Shown: piece by piece, positions 35,214 to 44,211 of the stretch
Numbering within the stretch: position 1 is the first letter of the stretch
How the letters are laid out: each line of letters opens with the position of its first letter
The notes under the pieces: model-generated
What the model was told of the DNA's origin: nothing
The model's input: the letters and a program-made list of their open reading frames with translations, nothing else
Databases searched by the model: none
Source: Saprospiraceae bacterium
GTDB taxonomy: Bacteria; Bacteroidota; Bacteroidia; Chitinophagales; Saprospiraceae
Direction: 5' to 3'
Assembly (NCBI GenBank): GCA_028280415.1
Contig: JANQLV010000023.1
Coordinates: forward strand, 310,001-374,000
DNA: 64,000 nucleotides
Made by a program: the position numbers and the translations under genes

Positions 35214-38200
35214 AGGCTATTTTCATCAGAACCGGCAAATAATACATTTTTGAGCATATATTTACTGGGTTGTTCAAATAAGTATCTGGACAAAATAGAG
35301 TACGGCAAGAATGGTATCTTTTTAGGAATACTGGGTGGCGTACCTCTTCCGGAAGTCAAGACTACCTGGCCAATGAGGTTTTTGCTTTTATCTTTTGTCT
35401 TTAGAGCCTCAACATCTTTAATGAAACCCAGTACACTTTCGTCAGTATTACCTCTTAAAGATTCTACAATCGAATAGTGAATAACCAAAAAATCTATTGG
35501 TCTGTTGCGTTCTACTATTTTCGACAGCCAGGTTTTTATATCCTCGAAAACTTCCGTTCCTCTTTCCAGATTTTCTTTAGTCAAAGCTAATTCCTTTTTT
35601 TGAGGGACAAATATTTTCATATTTTCAAAGCCTTCAAAAGTAACCTTATCCGGGATAACTTCTTTTAATTTCATGGCTTCTCTATTATTCAATTCTTCCT
35701 GAACACGTTCATCCAGTATAGCAATATCTGTAAAAGCGATTTCAATAAATTCTCCATAAATGAATGCATCCAGTTTTTCCTGATTATAATATTTCAGGTC
35801 ATCGCTTATATCATTTTGCTCTGGGCCCATTATGGAATTGAGTAAGAATGCAGTTGGATCAGGAGAGTTGTACATTTCGTAATAAAGTAGTTCCTTTTTA
35901 GCTGTGCTAATACTATTTCCGTGATAATCAAAAACCAAAGTGTTTTTCAATTCCCGGTGAGGAATATTTTGTTTGATATTTGGAGTATATTCTTGCAAAG
36001 AAGGAGGATAGAGTAGATGGCATTTTTTGCTAGAAGCATTGACAATCCTAGGGTGTTTTTCTTCTTTATGACGATTAATGGCTATTAAATCGGAAACTCT
36101 CTCGGACCAGATGAAATTTTTAAGATCATTGATATCCACCCCTTTCATACTCTGCTGAAGAAGCTTTAGTAGCTTTTTCTTTTTATCCAGCGGTAATATC
36201 ACAATTCGCTGAATAGGTTTTTTAATTTTTACAATGTCCGCATCATTCAATTGATCTTCATTTTTTAATACGATAACCCGAGTGGTATAATTTCCGGGAA
36301 TATTTATTAATTCCTTCTCTTTGACTGTAATTGATTTTTTAATTTTTACCCCTTGATTTAATAAATCTATCTCTGAAAAAGCATTTTCGAGTTGATCGTC
36401 TAGATTATAAATCTCAATCTCTTTTGGAATCATTAAAAACAACTCATAAACCAAGTCTTTATCATCATTTGCATAATGCAAGTTTAATAAAGGAGGAAAA
36501 TACTTTTTATCTGAGTTATTAATTTTATACTTATCAATTTGCGTTGCTTCTTCCTGTCTCAAATAAGCTGCGGCTATTTTCATTTCCAGCAGGCCCCAGT
36601 TTTTTTCTCTTAGTTGTTTTCTATTCGGGTCAATCATGGATTCATCAAGATGCTCCCGCATATCTTTAAGCAGTTTATCTGTTCGATCCACCTTATTCTT
36701 TTTCCCAAGATTGTCTTTAATTCTGATCCGCATATACCTTTCATCCCTTTTATAAGTATCGCATTCTATTTCCAATTTCAATTTTAAATTATTGCTCCTG
36801 GAGTGTTTAAATGCATTGCGAATGATATTTTCCAGAATGATATAAAAAGCATGGGCGCCTAAGTTCCCATTGGGTAAAGCAATGTCGATTTTTTCCAGAT
36901 GCGCCTTATTTTCCACCGCAACTTCAATGGCATCACTGCTTAGGTCCGGATAGCCACTGATATGGTCCAGAAGAATTTTTTGGTAGTCTTTTCCAAAAGG
37001 ATCATCTTTATCCGGTGTCTTTATGAAAGCCGTTAAAACATCTCTAAATAGCTTAGAAGTAATAGTTAGATGAGGTTTTCCTGTTGAAATATCTGCAATG
37101 AAACCCATTCTGGTTCTCAAATAGGTGTGGAACAATTGCATTTGCTCAGGGGCATATTCCTCACCTGTTCCCGGGTCATTTAATGTTCTGGAGAGTTTTT
37201 CAATGACATGTGAACCAATATTGTGTGACATATTACGCGACATTACCCTGGCAACAGCAGCTCGAATTGCATTGGTCTGAACGCTTTTATTAACGATCTG
37301 ATCATAATAGATCTTATCCATAAAAGGATGAATCAAGGGCTGATAAATCGATCGGATGGTAAAGAGTATTTCTTTGATAGCGTCTTCGGTCTCATGAGTA
37401 ATATGGTGCATTGGTTTATTACCATTGCGTGTGAACACGTTTCGAAAGCCAATAGATAAAAAACCTACATTGGGCGCTTCCCGATTGGTTGTAGTGGACG
37501 CAATCGGAATTACCAATCTGGAATGTGCATAGCTTCGGTTGGCTCTCCAGACAAAATAGGCTGATAAAGGAAACCGGGACATTCCGTTGATATGCCTTTT
37601 TACTTTTAGCCATCTGCTTTCTCTTGTTTTTTCTTTTTTAAAATCTTCACTGGTTAAAAAAGGAGAAACAGACTCTATCAATAACGACAAAATGGCTGCT
37701 AATTGTTTTTGTATCTCTGATTTCTCTACCTTTCTGGTTGTTTCTTCTTTCTTGACAATATCAATGATTTCCTTTCGGATGTTATCCAAATATTTTTGTC
37801 GAAGCTCTAATTCTTCTTTTAATTTGTAATCGTCCAGTTTTTGTATTTTCCGATCTATGAAATACCCTTCCGGATTAATCTGTGCACTGTATTTTTCGAA
37901 ATTTGCTTTTAGCTTTAATCGTTTTTTACTTGGAGTAAGCTCTTTGTCGATAAATTTGCAGAGGTTAATATATCTTTCGGAGATGGTTAAATGCTTCTGA
38001 TGTTCATTGATCAAAAGATCCTCTACTGCACTTGTATCATTCTGTTTTTCTTTTATGGTTTCTTCATCGACACCTGTTTCGAGCAAGCCCTGTGTGAAAA
38101 GTTCACGTACGAACTTTACGGGCCCCCGATCAATTCTTTGCCGCATGACGCTCGAAAACTTTTCTTTTCTGGCAATTCCTTCTAAAGGGTCGTATGCATC

Positions 38201-40933
38201 TTCAAAAACATTATCGGGAGATGTTTTTGGTGCAAAATTTAGTTTAAACGGGCAATTGGCATCAAGAATGATTTTAATGAAAAAGGTTAATAAGTTTTTT
38301 GCGCGATTTTTACGTTTTGCTTTTTCTTCAGGTGTTTCTCCGTTTTCATTGCGTTCATAGTGTGTTAAAATAGCTATCAAAATATCTGATAAGTACGTTT
38401 GCTGATTTTCTTTTGAAAATTCAGAAGATGGTTCTGAGTCTCCTTTTTCTTGATCTAATTCTTTTTCAATTTGTTCTGTGCTTGTATTGAATACGGCATT
38501 CATAAAACGGTATAATAATATAAATGCACTTATTTCTCCGTCTTCACAGAAAAGGAATTGATTTTCTTTTTCAACATCCAGTAAAACATTGCTGTCTGAA
38601 CTAAAATTCTGATAAAAAGCAGGTTGTGAAATATTGCGCCCCTCGGATAGAAACATCAGTTCAATAGAATCCTTAAAAGGGTTTTTTATCCAGCCTTTAT
38701 TTTTGTCATAAACACGCTCGGCCAGATCATACCATTTATTTTGCAGGGCATGCTGGTGAAACCAGGGATCACGATAATCGGAATGAGGGCGATATTTTTT
38801 GGGTGTAAACCGCCGGGCGAGCATCCGAACCAAATGTTCTTCTTCCTGATTCCAAATACTATAACTGCCACCATAAATTTGTAAACGATTATTAATATCC
38901 GAGAACAGGTCGGAATGGAGGTATTCATTGAGCAGGTTGTATTTTCGTACTTTTAATTCTTCCAGTCTTGATACAACTTCCTTTACCATCTCGTCAAAAC
39001 GCTCCAGACTTTTATTGGTAGAAGACTTGTCTTTATCTTTATTATCCCAGAAAAACCGCCACAAGGTATATGCTTCGGGATTTCCGTTTTTGGGTTTTTC
39101 ATGTCTGAAAATCTGCTCATCGATGCATTCGAACACCCTTCGAAACCTTTTGGAAATTTTTAAGTCTCTTTTTGACAGAGCTTCTTTAAGGACTATATTT
39201 TTGATCATGTCCGGGTGATAGTCTGTCGGTAAATGAGAAGAGATTTTGCTGGTTGCGTCTTTAACATGCTTTTTGGAGCAGTTTAAATAATAGGTGATTT
39301 CAGGCTCGATGTATTCTTTGTATTTTTTTTCCAGTTCTGTAAAACGATCTCGTAAATACTGTAATATTCTTTTTACCTTATTTTCAGGTAGTTCTTCCTG
39401 GTGTTGAAGGATTAAGCTTCTCAACTGAGAACAGGGATGCTCTTTTGATTTTTCAGTTTTGACTAAAGCGCATAACTCTTCTCTAAACAGCTCTAAACTT
39501 TCTCTCTCTAAAGCACCTGTGGAAGAAGCTTTTATATCCGCCAGCAACTTCTTAAAACTCATTTTTTCAAGATAGACATTTAGCTGCCAGTTGGCATCAA
39601 AAACAAGCCGTTTTCCTTTAGGTGTTACCAGTTGAATGCGATTTATAAAATCGGTCCAGGTTTTTATTTTTCCGGATTTTATAAAAAAGCCAAAATACTC
39701 CTTTAGGTCATCCGTGTCCAGTCGCCCGAGAATGGTAGCTGCTCTTCTTAGTATATCTTCTTCCATTCTGGCTGGTCCGGCTTCGATCTCGTTGATATAA
39801 CGTTGCTGCGCTGCAATAGAATTATGACAGGTAAGTTCCAGAAACGTTTTTATATCATCTTTCAGAGATGCTTCAGCAAGCAAATTATTTTCTTTGATTA
39901 CCGCAGTCCAGCTTTTTTGAATATGCTCGATTAATTCCTCTTTAGTTCTTTCTTTACCAAAAACATAAGCTTTTCTAATATTGGCGTATCTCCTTTTTAA
40001 TAATTCACCTTTGTTTGGAGCATAATAAAAACTAACGCCTCTAAATTTATAGCGCTCTATATTTATTTCGAGTAAATTTTCTCTGATTCCCTCGGAAAGT
40101 TTAATTAGAGAATAGTATCCGTCAATGATTGCATTAATTGCTTCGTAGTTAATATTTGAATAATTGCTTTTATTCAGGACGCTATCTATATTGTTGAATA
40201 TACTTCGGATGCGATCGGTCTCTCTTTCAATGAGAACAATCCGCTCATTAATAAATATGTTGAAAAGATTGATGGGTTTTTTCAACATCTCAAAATACTT
40301 GGCATTGGCACGCTGGAGTTCGATAATTTTTTGAAAAATAATAATAATCTGCTCACTGGCTTTCCGCCGGGTATTATTAGTGTCTTTGAATACTTTACTT
40401 ATTTCTCCTTCATCCAACTCTTTTAAAAACACCTCTACTTCGACGGGAATGCTGATATTTTCATTCGGGTCATTTGTACCAGCGAGGGATAACTGTTGTT
40501 TTTCCTGGACTTCTCTTATTAGTAATTTGAAACGCTTTTTTCCGATTTTATTCAGCATTTCATGACTATCTGTTCCTTCTTTGAAAATATCACTCTTTCG
40601 CACGGATATTTGAAAGAGTTCTTCTTTCAAAGTACCGAGCTTTTCATCAATAGAAACAGCATTTCTCAGGTTACCAAATACTTTTTCAATAATCTCTTCT
40701 CCCAGGGCTCTGTTATTTTCTACTTTAATGCCGGTAATTCGTTCAAACTCTTTCATGATCTTTCCAATCTGCCTTGCTAAATCGATCATAATATCCTTGG
40801 CTTGCGCAAAGCATTTCTCTATATCTTTAATTTGATCATACTCTTTGATATGGTGTAAATGCTTATTTATTTCTCGGGTAGCTCTAAAAAATGCGGCGTG
40901 ATCTTGTTCGGAAAAGATTGGGGCGTTTTTCAT
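35210..40933 (-). CDS. Giant histidine-kinase-like sensor (1907 aa)
   Basis: The first 1150 residues are soluble, largely helical and unassigned; there is no signal peptide and no membrane helix. A histidine-kinase-like module follows. The phosphoacceptor helix contains MSRNMSHNIGSHVI near residue 1238. The GHKL ATPase has N-box ILENIIRNAFKHS near 1371, an unusual G1 (IKDNLGKK near 1408, lacking the DxGxG form) and a G2-like NWGLLEMKIAAAYL near 1446. The C-terminal 450 residues end in an alpha/beta domain (DFLVIHYSIVESL, GQVVLTSGRG near 1859, IPFLPYSILS) that could be a degenerate receiver. The length is far above that of normal kinases. It heads the five-gene operon and presumably passes phosphate to the response regulator encoded two genes downstream. 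The input signal is unknown and probably intracellular. Confidence 0.75.
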   Translation of the reverse strand: MKNAPIFSEQDHAAFFRATREINKHLHHIKEYDQIKDIEKCFAQAKDIMIDLARQIGKIMKEFERITGIKVENNRALGEEIIEKVFGNLRNAVSIDEKLGTLKEELFQISVRKSDIFKEGTDSHEMLNKIGKKRFKLLIREVQEKQQLSLAGTNDPNENISIPVEVEVFLKELDEGEISKVFKDTNNTRRKASEQIIIIFQKIIELQRANAKYFEMLKKPINLFNIFINERIVLIERETDRIRSIFNNIDSVLNKSNYSNINYEAINAIIDGYYSLIKLSEGIRENLLEINIERYKFRGVSFYYAPNKGELLKRRYANIRKAYVFGKERTKEELIEHIQKSWTAVIKENNLLAEASLKDDIKTFLELTCHNSIAAQQRYINEIEAGPARMEEDILRRAATILGRLDTDDLKEYFGFFIKSGKIKTWTDFINRIQLVTPKGKRLVFDANWQLNVYLEKMSFKKLLADIKASSTGALERESLELFREELCALVKTEKSKEHPCSQLRSLILQHQEELPENKVKRILQYLRDRFTELEKKYKEYIEPEITYYLNCSKKHVKDATSKISSHLPTDYHPDMIKNIVLKEALSKRDLKISKRFRRVFECIDEQIFRHEKPKNGNPEAYTLWRFFWDNKDKDKSSTNKSLERFDEMVKEVVSRLEELKVRKYNLLNEYLHSDLFSDINNRLQIYGGSYSIWNQEEEHLVRMLARRFTPKKYRPHSDYRDPWFHQHALQNKWYDLAERVYDKNKGWIKNPFKDSIELMFLSEGRNISQPAFYQNFSSDSNVLLDVEKENQFLFCEDGEISAFILLYRFMNAVFNTSTEQIEKELDQEKGDSEPSSEFSKENQQTYLSDILIAILTHYERNENGETPEEKAKRKNRAKNLLTFFIKIILDANCPFKLNFAPKTSPDNVFEDAYDPLEGIARKEKFSSVMRQRIDRGPVKFVRELFTQGLLETGVDEETIKEKQNDTSAVEDLLINEHQKHLTISERYINLCKFIDKELTPSKKRLKLKANFEKYSAQINPEGYFIDRKIQKLDDYKLKEELELRQKYLDNIRKEIIDIVKKEETTRKVEKSEIQKQLAAILSLLIESVSPFLTSEDFKKEKTRESRWLKVKRHINGMSRFPLSAYFVWRANRSYAHSRLVIPIASTTTNREAPNVGFLSIGFRNVFTRNGNKPMHHITHETEDAIKEILFTIRSIYQPLIHPFMDKIYYDQIVNKSVQTNAIRAAVARVMSRNMSHNIGSHVIEKLSRTLNDPGTGEEYAPEQMQLFHTYLRTRMGFIADISTGKPHLTITSKLFRDVLTAFIKTPDKDDPFGKDYQKILLDHISGYPDLSSDAIEVAVENKAHLEKIDIALPNGNLGAHAFYIILENIIRNAFKHSRSNNLKLKLEIECDTYKRDERYMRIRIKDNLGKKNKVDRTDKLLKDMREHLDESMIDPNRKQLREKNWGLLEMKIAAAYLRQEEATQIDKYKINNSDKKYFPPLLNLHYANDDKDLVYELFLMIPKEIEIYNLDDQLENAFSEIDLLNQGVKIKKSITVKEKELINIPGNYTTRVIVLKNEDQLNDADIVKIKKPIQRIVILPLDKKKKLLKLLQQSMKGVDINDLKNFIWSERVSDLIAINRHKEEKHPRIVNASSKKCHLLYPPSLQEYTPNIKQNIPHRELKNTLVFDYHGNSISTAKKELLYYEMYNSPDPTAFLLNSIMGPEQNDISDDLKYYNQEKLDAFIYGEFIEIAFTDIAILDERVQEELNNREAMKLKEVIPDKVTFEGFENMKIFVPQKKELALTKENLERGTEVFEDIKTWLSKIVERNRPIDFLVIHYSIVESLRGNTDESVLGFIKDVEALKTKDKSKNLIGQVVLTSGRGTPPSIPKKIPFLPYSILSRYLFEQPSKYMLKNVLFAGSDENSL

Positions 40934-41301
40934 AACGGGGTCAGTTTTGATGAATATGATTTGGGTCTATACCAATGTCTAGCAAGCTATCAAACAGGCC
41001 TTGCTTTGTAGCATAATTTTAAAAGCGGAAGATAATGTTGTATCTATTAGTCATTCGAGAAATTATCCGGTGCACGAATAGATTATTTGAAGACTATGCT
41101 CCAGACTCCCTTCTGATCTCTATAAAAAACTTAGTAATAATAGAAAAAGAAAAACAGGTAGGACAGATACAGGACAGCAAGTATCCGGGATTAATATCTC
41201 CTGCCTTTATCGTTTCTCAATCAACTAAATAAAACCTAAGTTAAGCAAAAAATAAAATTTTCAAAAACGAATATCCCTTTTTACAAAACGCAAATGATAT
41301 T

Positions 41302-41323
41302 TCAAGATAATTTGGGATAACTT
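41302..41323 (+). repeat. 22-bp direct repeat, copy 1 (operator-like)
   Basis: The core GATAATTTGRGATAACTT is shared with copy 2 at 41434-41455, with one difference over 22 bases and a 132 bp offset. Each copy contains two GATAA boxes about one helical turn apart, as in a binding site for a regulator that lies on one DNA face. It is upstream of the tiny-protein genes and within the giant kinase upstream region. Confidence 0.7.
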
Positions 41324-41433
41324 CTCTGTTCGCATCTTTGAATTGTCTTTAACGGAGTGATGCAGAATAAATACTGAATCCTACAAACCAAGACAAGCAA
41401 TATAATACAATTAAAACAAGTTGCTTTTTCGAG

Positions 41434-41455
41434 TCAAGATAATTTGAGATAACTT
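41434..41455 (+). repeat. 22-bp direct repeat, copy 2 (operator-like)
   Basis: This is the second copy of the GATAATTTGRGATAACTT element, about 100 bp before the first tiny-protein ATG. It differs from copy 1 at a single base (GAG for GGG). Confidence 0.7.
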
Positions 41456-41552
41456 TTAAAAAGGCAACTTTAAATCAGAACAACAAAGAATACGAAAACC
41501 AAACACAAAAAATCTAATTTTTATAATTCAAAAACTAATAAATCAAATCATT

Positions 41553-41765
41553 ATGAAAAGGAAGGAAATTATTTCGTCAATTATTGCAATTATCGGTATC
41601 ATTTTTATCATTTCCATTATTTCCGGGGATATATCTATCATCAAAAATAATGAGATAGGAACGATTGAAGCACCACAAACAGAATCAACAGCAATTGATC
41701 ATAAACATGATAAAAACCGGAATATCAGAATAGAAGATCACACTAAAATCCAGAGGATCAAATAA
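41553..41765 (+). CDS. Tiny Ile/His/Asp-rich membrane protein 1
   Basis: This 70-residue protein has the basic start MKRKEI, one Ile-rich hydrophobic helix (about 7-25, ISSIIAIIGIIFIISIIS) and a polar tail with DHKHDKNRN and EDHTK. The tail's His/Asp content could bind a metal ion, which is inference. It resembles the product at 42089 in layout and composition and shares the K-R-x-I-x-S/A-I start with its neighbours. No family was recognised. It is the first of three small genes ending at a strong terminator, and the 22-bp direct repeat lies upstream. Confidence 0.55.
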   Translation: MKRKEIISSIIAIIGIIFIISIISGDISIIKNNEIGTIEAPQTESTAIDHKHDKNRNIRIEDHTKIQRIK

Positions 41766-41811
41766 AACCGGAAAAAATATTTAATACTTAATCACTAAAA
41801 AAATACCAATC

Positions 41812-41961
41812 ATGAATAAACGAAAAATAGTTTCATCTACCGTCGATATAGCCGGGAACATTGATAAGAAAAACAATATAATTCACGAAGATCATAAACA
41901 TATTGATCATCAAATCATCGATAAGGGAATAGATGATAACATAATAGAGAAAATATCTTAA
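41812..41961 (+). CDS. Tiny Ile/His/Asp-rich protein 2 (no membrane helix)
   Basis: This 49-residue frame opens with MNKRKIVSSTVDIAG and continues with a tail rich in Ile, Asp and His (HEDHKHIDHQIIDKGIDD). The start parallels MKRKEIISSI of protein 1, and the HEDHKH/DHQ pattern parallels its DHKHD. The Ile-rich helix is missing, as if deleted or replaced, leaving a soluble tail-like protein. It lies 46 bp after gene 1 in the same orientation. It was found by reading the sequence directly, and similarity to its neighbours is the main support. Confidence 0.4.
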   Translation: MNKRKIVSSTVDIAGNIDKKNNIIHEDHKHIDHQIIDKGIDDNIIEKIS

Positions 41962-42026
41962 AGATCGATTTTAATCCCAGGTATAATTTATAAAATTAAA
42001 ATATCAAGACTTAAAGGAAATCAACT

Positions 42027-42092
42027 ATGAACAAATTTTTCAACATTCAATTTTATAGTATTTCTTTTAACCTTAAAAATAGTAAGTCATGA
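42027..42092 (+). CDS. Possible 21-aa leader peptide coupled to tiny protein 3
   Basis: ATG at 42027 follows an AAAGGA motif about 9 bases upstream and opens a 21-residue frame (MNKFFNIQFYSISF...). Its TGA overlaps the ATG of the next gene (ATGA). The overlap suggests translational coupling of a leader peptide. A chance frame this short is quite possible, so the call is tentative. Confidence 0.25.
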   Translation: MNKFFNIQFYSISFNLKNSKS

Positions 42093-42325
42093 AAAAGAGA
42101 ATAATTCCAGCGATCATTTCTATTATTGCTATCATCATCGCAATTATTGCCATCAATCATATTATCATTCCAGACGAGGACATTAAAATCTCAGAGGATA
42201 TTATCATAAAGGATGAGATATCTATTGATGAAGGAATAATCAACCATTATTCGCATAATAAGCAAAATACCGATACTATAATTCATGGAATAACACCTGA
42301 CCAGATTGATATTATCAATCATTAA
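42089..42325 (+). CDS. Tiny Ile/His/Asp-rich membrane protein 3
   Basis: This 78-residue protein has a basic MKKR start and a very Ile-rich helix (about 5-28, IPAIISIIAIIIAIIAINHI). A tail of Asp/Glu-Ile repeats (DEDIKISEDIIIKDEISIDE) follows, then a His/Asn-rich end (NHYSHNKQNTD, HGITPDQIDIINH). It resembles protein 1 in layout. A clear terminator follows 38 bp after the stop, which supports a real transcription unit. No family is known to me. Its role might be as a small membrane stress or metal-related peptide, which is a guess from composition. Confidence 0.55.
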   Translation: MKKRIIPAIISIIAIIIAIIAINHIIIPDEDIKISEDIIIKDEISIDEGIINHYSHNKQNTDTIIHGITPDQIDIINH

Positions 42326-42362
42326 AAGACTCTTGCTAAAGAGTATACTCAATCAACTTTGT

Positions 42363-42399
42363 ACAGCCGTTAATTTATTGACGGCTGTTTTTATTTTTA
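42363..42399 (+). terminator. Intrinsic terminator of the tiny-protein unit
   Basis: ACAGCCGT (42363-42370) pairs perfectly with ACGGCTGT (42381-42388) over a 10-base loop and is followed by TTTTATTTTT. This is a textbook intrinsic terminator for the plus strand, 38 bp after the third tiny gene. Confidence 0.92.
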
Positions 42400-42995
42400 G
42401 TGAATATGCTTTCCTCTTTTGTTAAGCTAAAAAAGAATAAATCCCTGGACAGGGATTATTGGCTGGCCTGTGGATGTCTTTTTTCTACTCATGCTACAGC
42501 TTTTCCTTTCGCAAATAGCTAAAGCTATTTTATAATAAAGGAAGTCTTGATTAAGCTGAACCATTGTTCTCTCGACAGCGCAAACAAAAAAACCGCAAGT
42601 TCTAAGCAGTCTGAAAGCTCAAAGGACCTTGTTGTAAGCGAATAAGAATAATATCCATTTTTGGGTCAATGAAACGGACATATATTTATAAGACGGGTGT
42701 TCGCTTTTTAGTATTTATGGAAATGCAATACAGATTCGAGATCGTTTAATTAAACATCTTAACACAGTCTTGTACATTTATCGTCAGGTATTTACGGGGT
42801 TTGCCATTTTGAAGTATAAACAAATCAACAAGTCAATGTAGATAAGCTGAGAGAATAGGACGAATTTAATTTACAGGGAATTGCTTTTTGGAAATGCTCT
42901 TAGAAAGGGATTAAGAAATGCTTAATACAAAGAATGAAAATATTGCAAGAGAAAGGGTTTTAAGAGCAGAAATATTTTGAAGAAGTATACTCAAT
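42400..42995. other. Intergenic stretch without recognised features
   Basis: I see no convincing gene, tRNA or repeat here. The stretch lies between two terminators. Confidence 0.5.
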
Positions 42996-43029
42996 AAAAA
43001 AACTCCGAACACTTAAGAGGCATTCGGAG
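42996..43029 (-). terminator. Intrinsic terminator of the 76-aa gene
   Basis: CTCCGAA (43003-43009) pairs with TTCGGAG (43023-43029). On the minus strand the stem is followed by a run of seven T. It lies 34 bases past the stop of the small membrane-protein gene. Confidence 0.88.
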
Positions 43030-43062
43030 CATAGTAATTTTGTAAAATCAAAAATTGAAATC

Positions 43063-43293
43063 TTATAAGGCTTTTGCTTTTTTATCTAACTGTTTTGCTG
43101 AGATCACTATCCCGTCATGGCAAGCAGTATAGATTGGTAAGCTATCGAAGGGCATTGAGGGTTCTATAATTATTTCATTTTCCTGTATGATTTTTTCGCC
43201 TTTGGGCCAGTAGCTCCAGAACCCAAGCGTGAACATAAAAGCAATAAACAGGAAGAAGAAAGTTACATGGCCATTTTTTTGTATAATTTTCAT
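43063..43293 (-). CDS. Small single-helix membrane protein, unknown
   Basis: This 76-residue protein has a short cytoplasmic start (MKIIQKNGH), one hydrophobic helix (about 10-28, VTFFFLFIAFMFTLGFWSYW) and a soluble tail with one Cys (YTACHDGIVIS) and a Lys-rich end. No family was recognised. The dedicated terminator directly downstream supports it as a real monocistronic gene. Its place between the tiny-protein unit and the toxin locus gives no clear functional hint. Confidence 0.6.
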   Translation of the reverse strand: MKIIQKNGHVTFFFLFIAFMFTLGFWSYWPKGEKIIQENEIIIEPSMPFDSLPIYTACHDGIVISAKQLDKKAKAL

Positions 43294-43747
43294 TTTAATA
43301 AATTTTGGTTGATTAATAATTCTTACACTTCAAAGATGCATTCTTGTAAATTATCTTCGATTATCTTGATGTTGATGGTCCGAAGGTTTATCTATAAAAA
43401 TTTTCAAGGAGTCTTTCCGTGAAAAGGGACAAAAGAATTAGATAAGACTGAAAGAGACTTAATTTTAACAATAATAGATATGATGATATTGAAAAGATAT
43501 CTAAAGAAAATTTGTTGAGGCTTCTAGCATTTTAAGCTCTGCTCTAATCCCAAGGCGGATTCTTATAAAAATCAGGCAGTCTCGCCCTCGGGTGGGACTG
43601 TGCGGTCATTTGTATTTGCTGTGCTTGGAGGTGAAGTTTATGGACTTTGACTAATCAAGATCAACAAACTTCATTCAACGGGAGAGGGCGGGAGTAATGA
43701 AAATTAAACTTGATGCTATCATTAACAATCAAGGTACTATCCTTTTC
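43294..43747. other. Intergenic remnant-like region beside the RHS2 locus
   Basis: No gene is supported here. Short imperfect inverted repeats occur (for example GAAGTTT/AAACTTC around 43634-43670), giving the look of eroded mobile or toxin-module DNA, but no family can be named. Confidence 0.4.
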
Positions 43748-43811
43748 ACCTCCTTTTTGGAAGCGAAAAGACTCTACTGATGCTACGCTATTTCCCTTCC
43801 AAAAAAGAGGT
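43748..43811. repeat. 16-bp inverted repeat (15/16 match)
   Basis: ACCTCCTTTTTGGAAG (43748-43763) pairs with CTTCCAAAAAAGAGGT (43796-43811) with one mismatch over a 32-base loop. It could be a small mobile-element remnant or a structured RNA end. It borders spacer repeat A of the toxin locus. Confidence 0.65.
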
Positions 43812-43852
43812 CAGAGTACTGACGCAGTAACCACCCCACCCCTTCCTAATAG

Positions 43853-44025
43853 ACGCTATCCGTACATACTCCTTAAGCAGTCGTACGTCGTATAGCTAGT
43901 TATTAGGAGGGATTGGCCAACCCACGATCTAATTCAATATCTGATCTCTAGAACCACAAATACCCCACATTGCTGCGAGGTGCTCGTTACTCTTTCTTAC
44001 TTTGTAGCGTATTGGTTTTTAACGT
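43853..44025. repeat. Toxin-locus spacer repeat, copy A
   Basis: This is a direct repeat of copy B (about 45360-45525). The best-conserved core is 43917-43984 against 45422-45489, sharing CCAACCCACGATCTAATTC, AATATCTGATCTCTA and CACATTGCTGCGAGGTGCT with only scattered changes. One copy lies downstream of each toxin-immunity module. The core can fold as CACCTC/GGGGTG on the minus strand with T-rich sequence after it, so it may include a terminator. Confidence 0.8.
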
Positions 44026-44081
44026 ACTGGATGTTTACCTTAGAGATTTTAAAACTCGTAAGACTTACGCCTCCTAAATCA

Positions 44082-44126
44082 CAAACGCCGCACCATCTCT
44101 GGTAAGGCGTTTGCTTTTCTTTCTTT
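44082..44126. terminator. Hairpin downstream of Imm27-like gene
   Basis: CAAACGCC (44082-44089) pairs with GGCGTTTG (44106-44113). The T-rich tail (CTTTTCTTTCTTT) lies on the plus strand, while the nearest gene is on the minus strand, so its role as a terminator is uncertain. The surrounding wording (ATCACAAACGCC..., ACTCTGTAGTGT) echoes the end of the spacer repeats and may be a third, decayed copy. Confidence 0.45.
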
Positions 44127-44211
44127 ACTCTGTAGTGTAGGTGTAGTTGAAGGCACAAACTTGAAACCAACGTACAATATCAAAGTCCTCGGCTAACAGG
44201 GGATAAGGCAT

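Larger units (their letters stand above)
40934..41552. other. Divergent regulatory region with a direct repeat
   Basis: This 619 bp gap lies between the giant kinase gene (minus) and the tiny-protein genes (plus). It holds the direct repeat listed separately. A 65-residue open frame at 41035-41232 has no family features or start context and is not called. No TAnnTTTG element was found for the kinase operon. Confidence 0.5.

Noticed and set aside
41035-41232. 65-residue frame between the giant kinase and the tiny genes
   Set aside because: No family features or start context, and composition like surrounding non-coding DNA.
40934-41300. A TAnnTTTG promoter for the giant kinase operon
   Set aside because: Only imperfect matches were found on the minus strand, so no promoter is called.
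43710-43895. 61-residue frame spanning the 16-bp inverted repeat and spacer A
   Set aside because: Runs across repeat DNA with no protein features.
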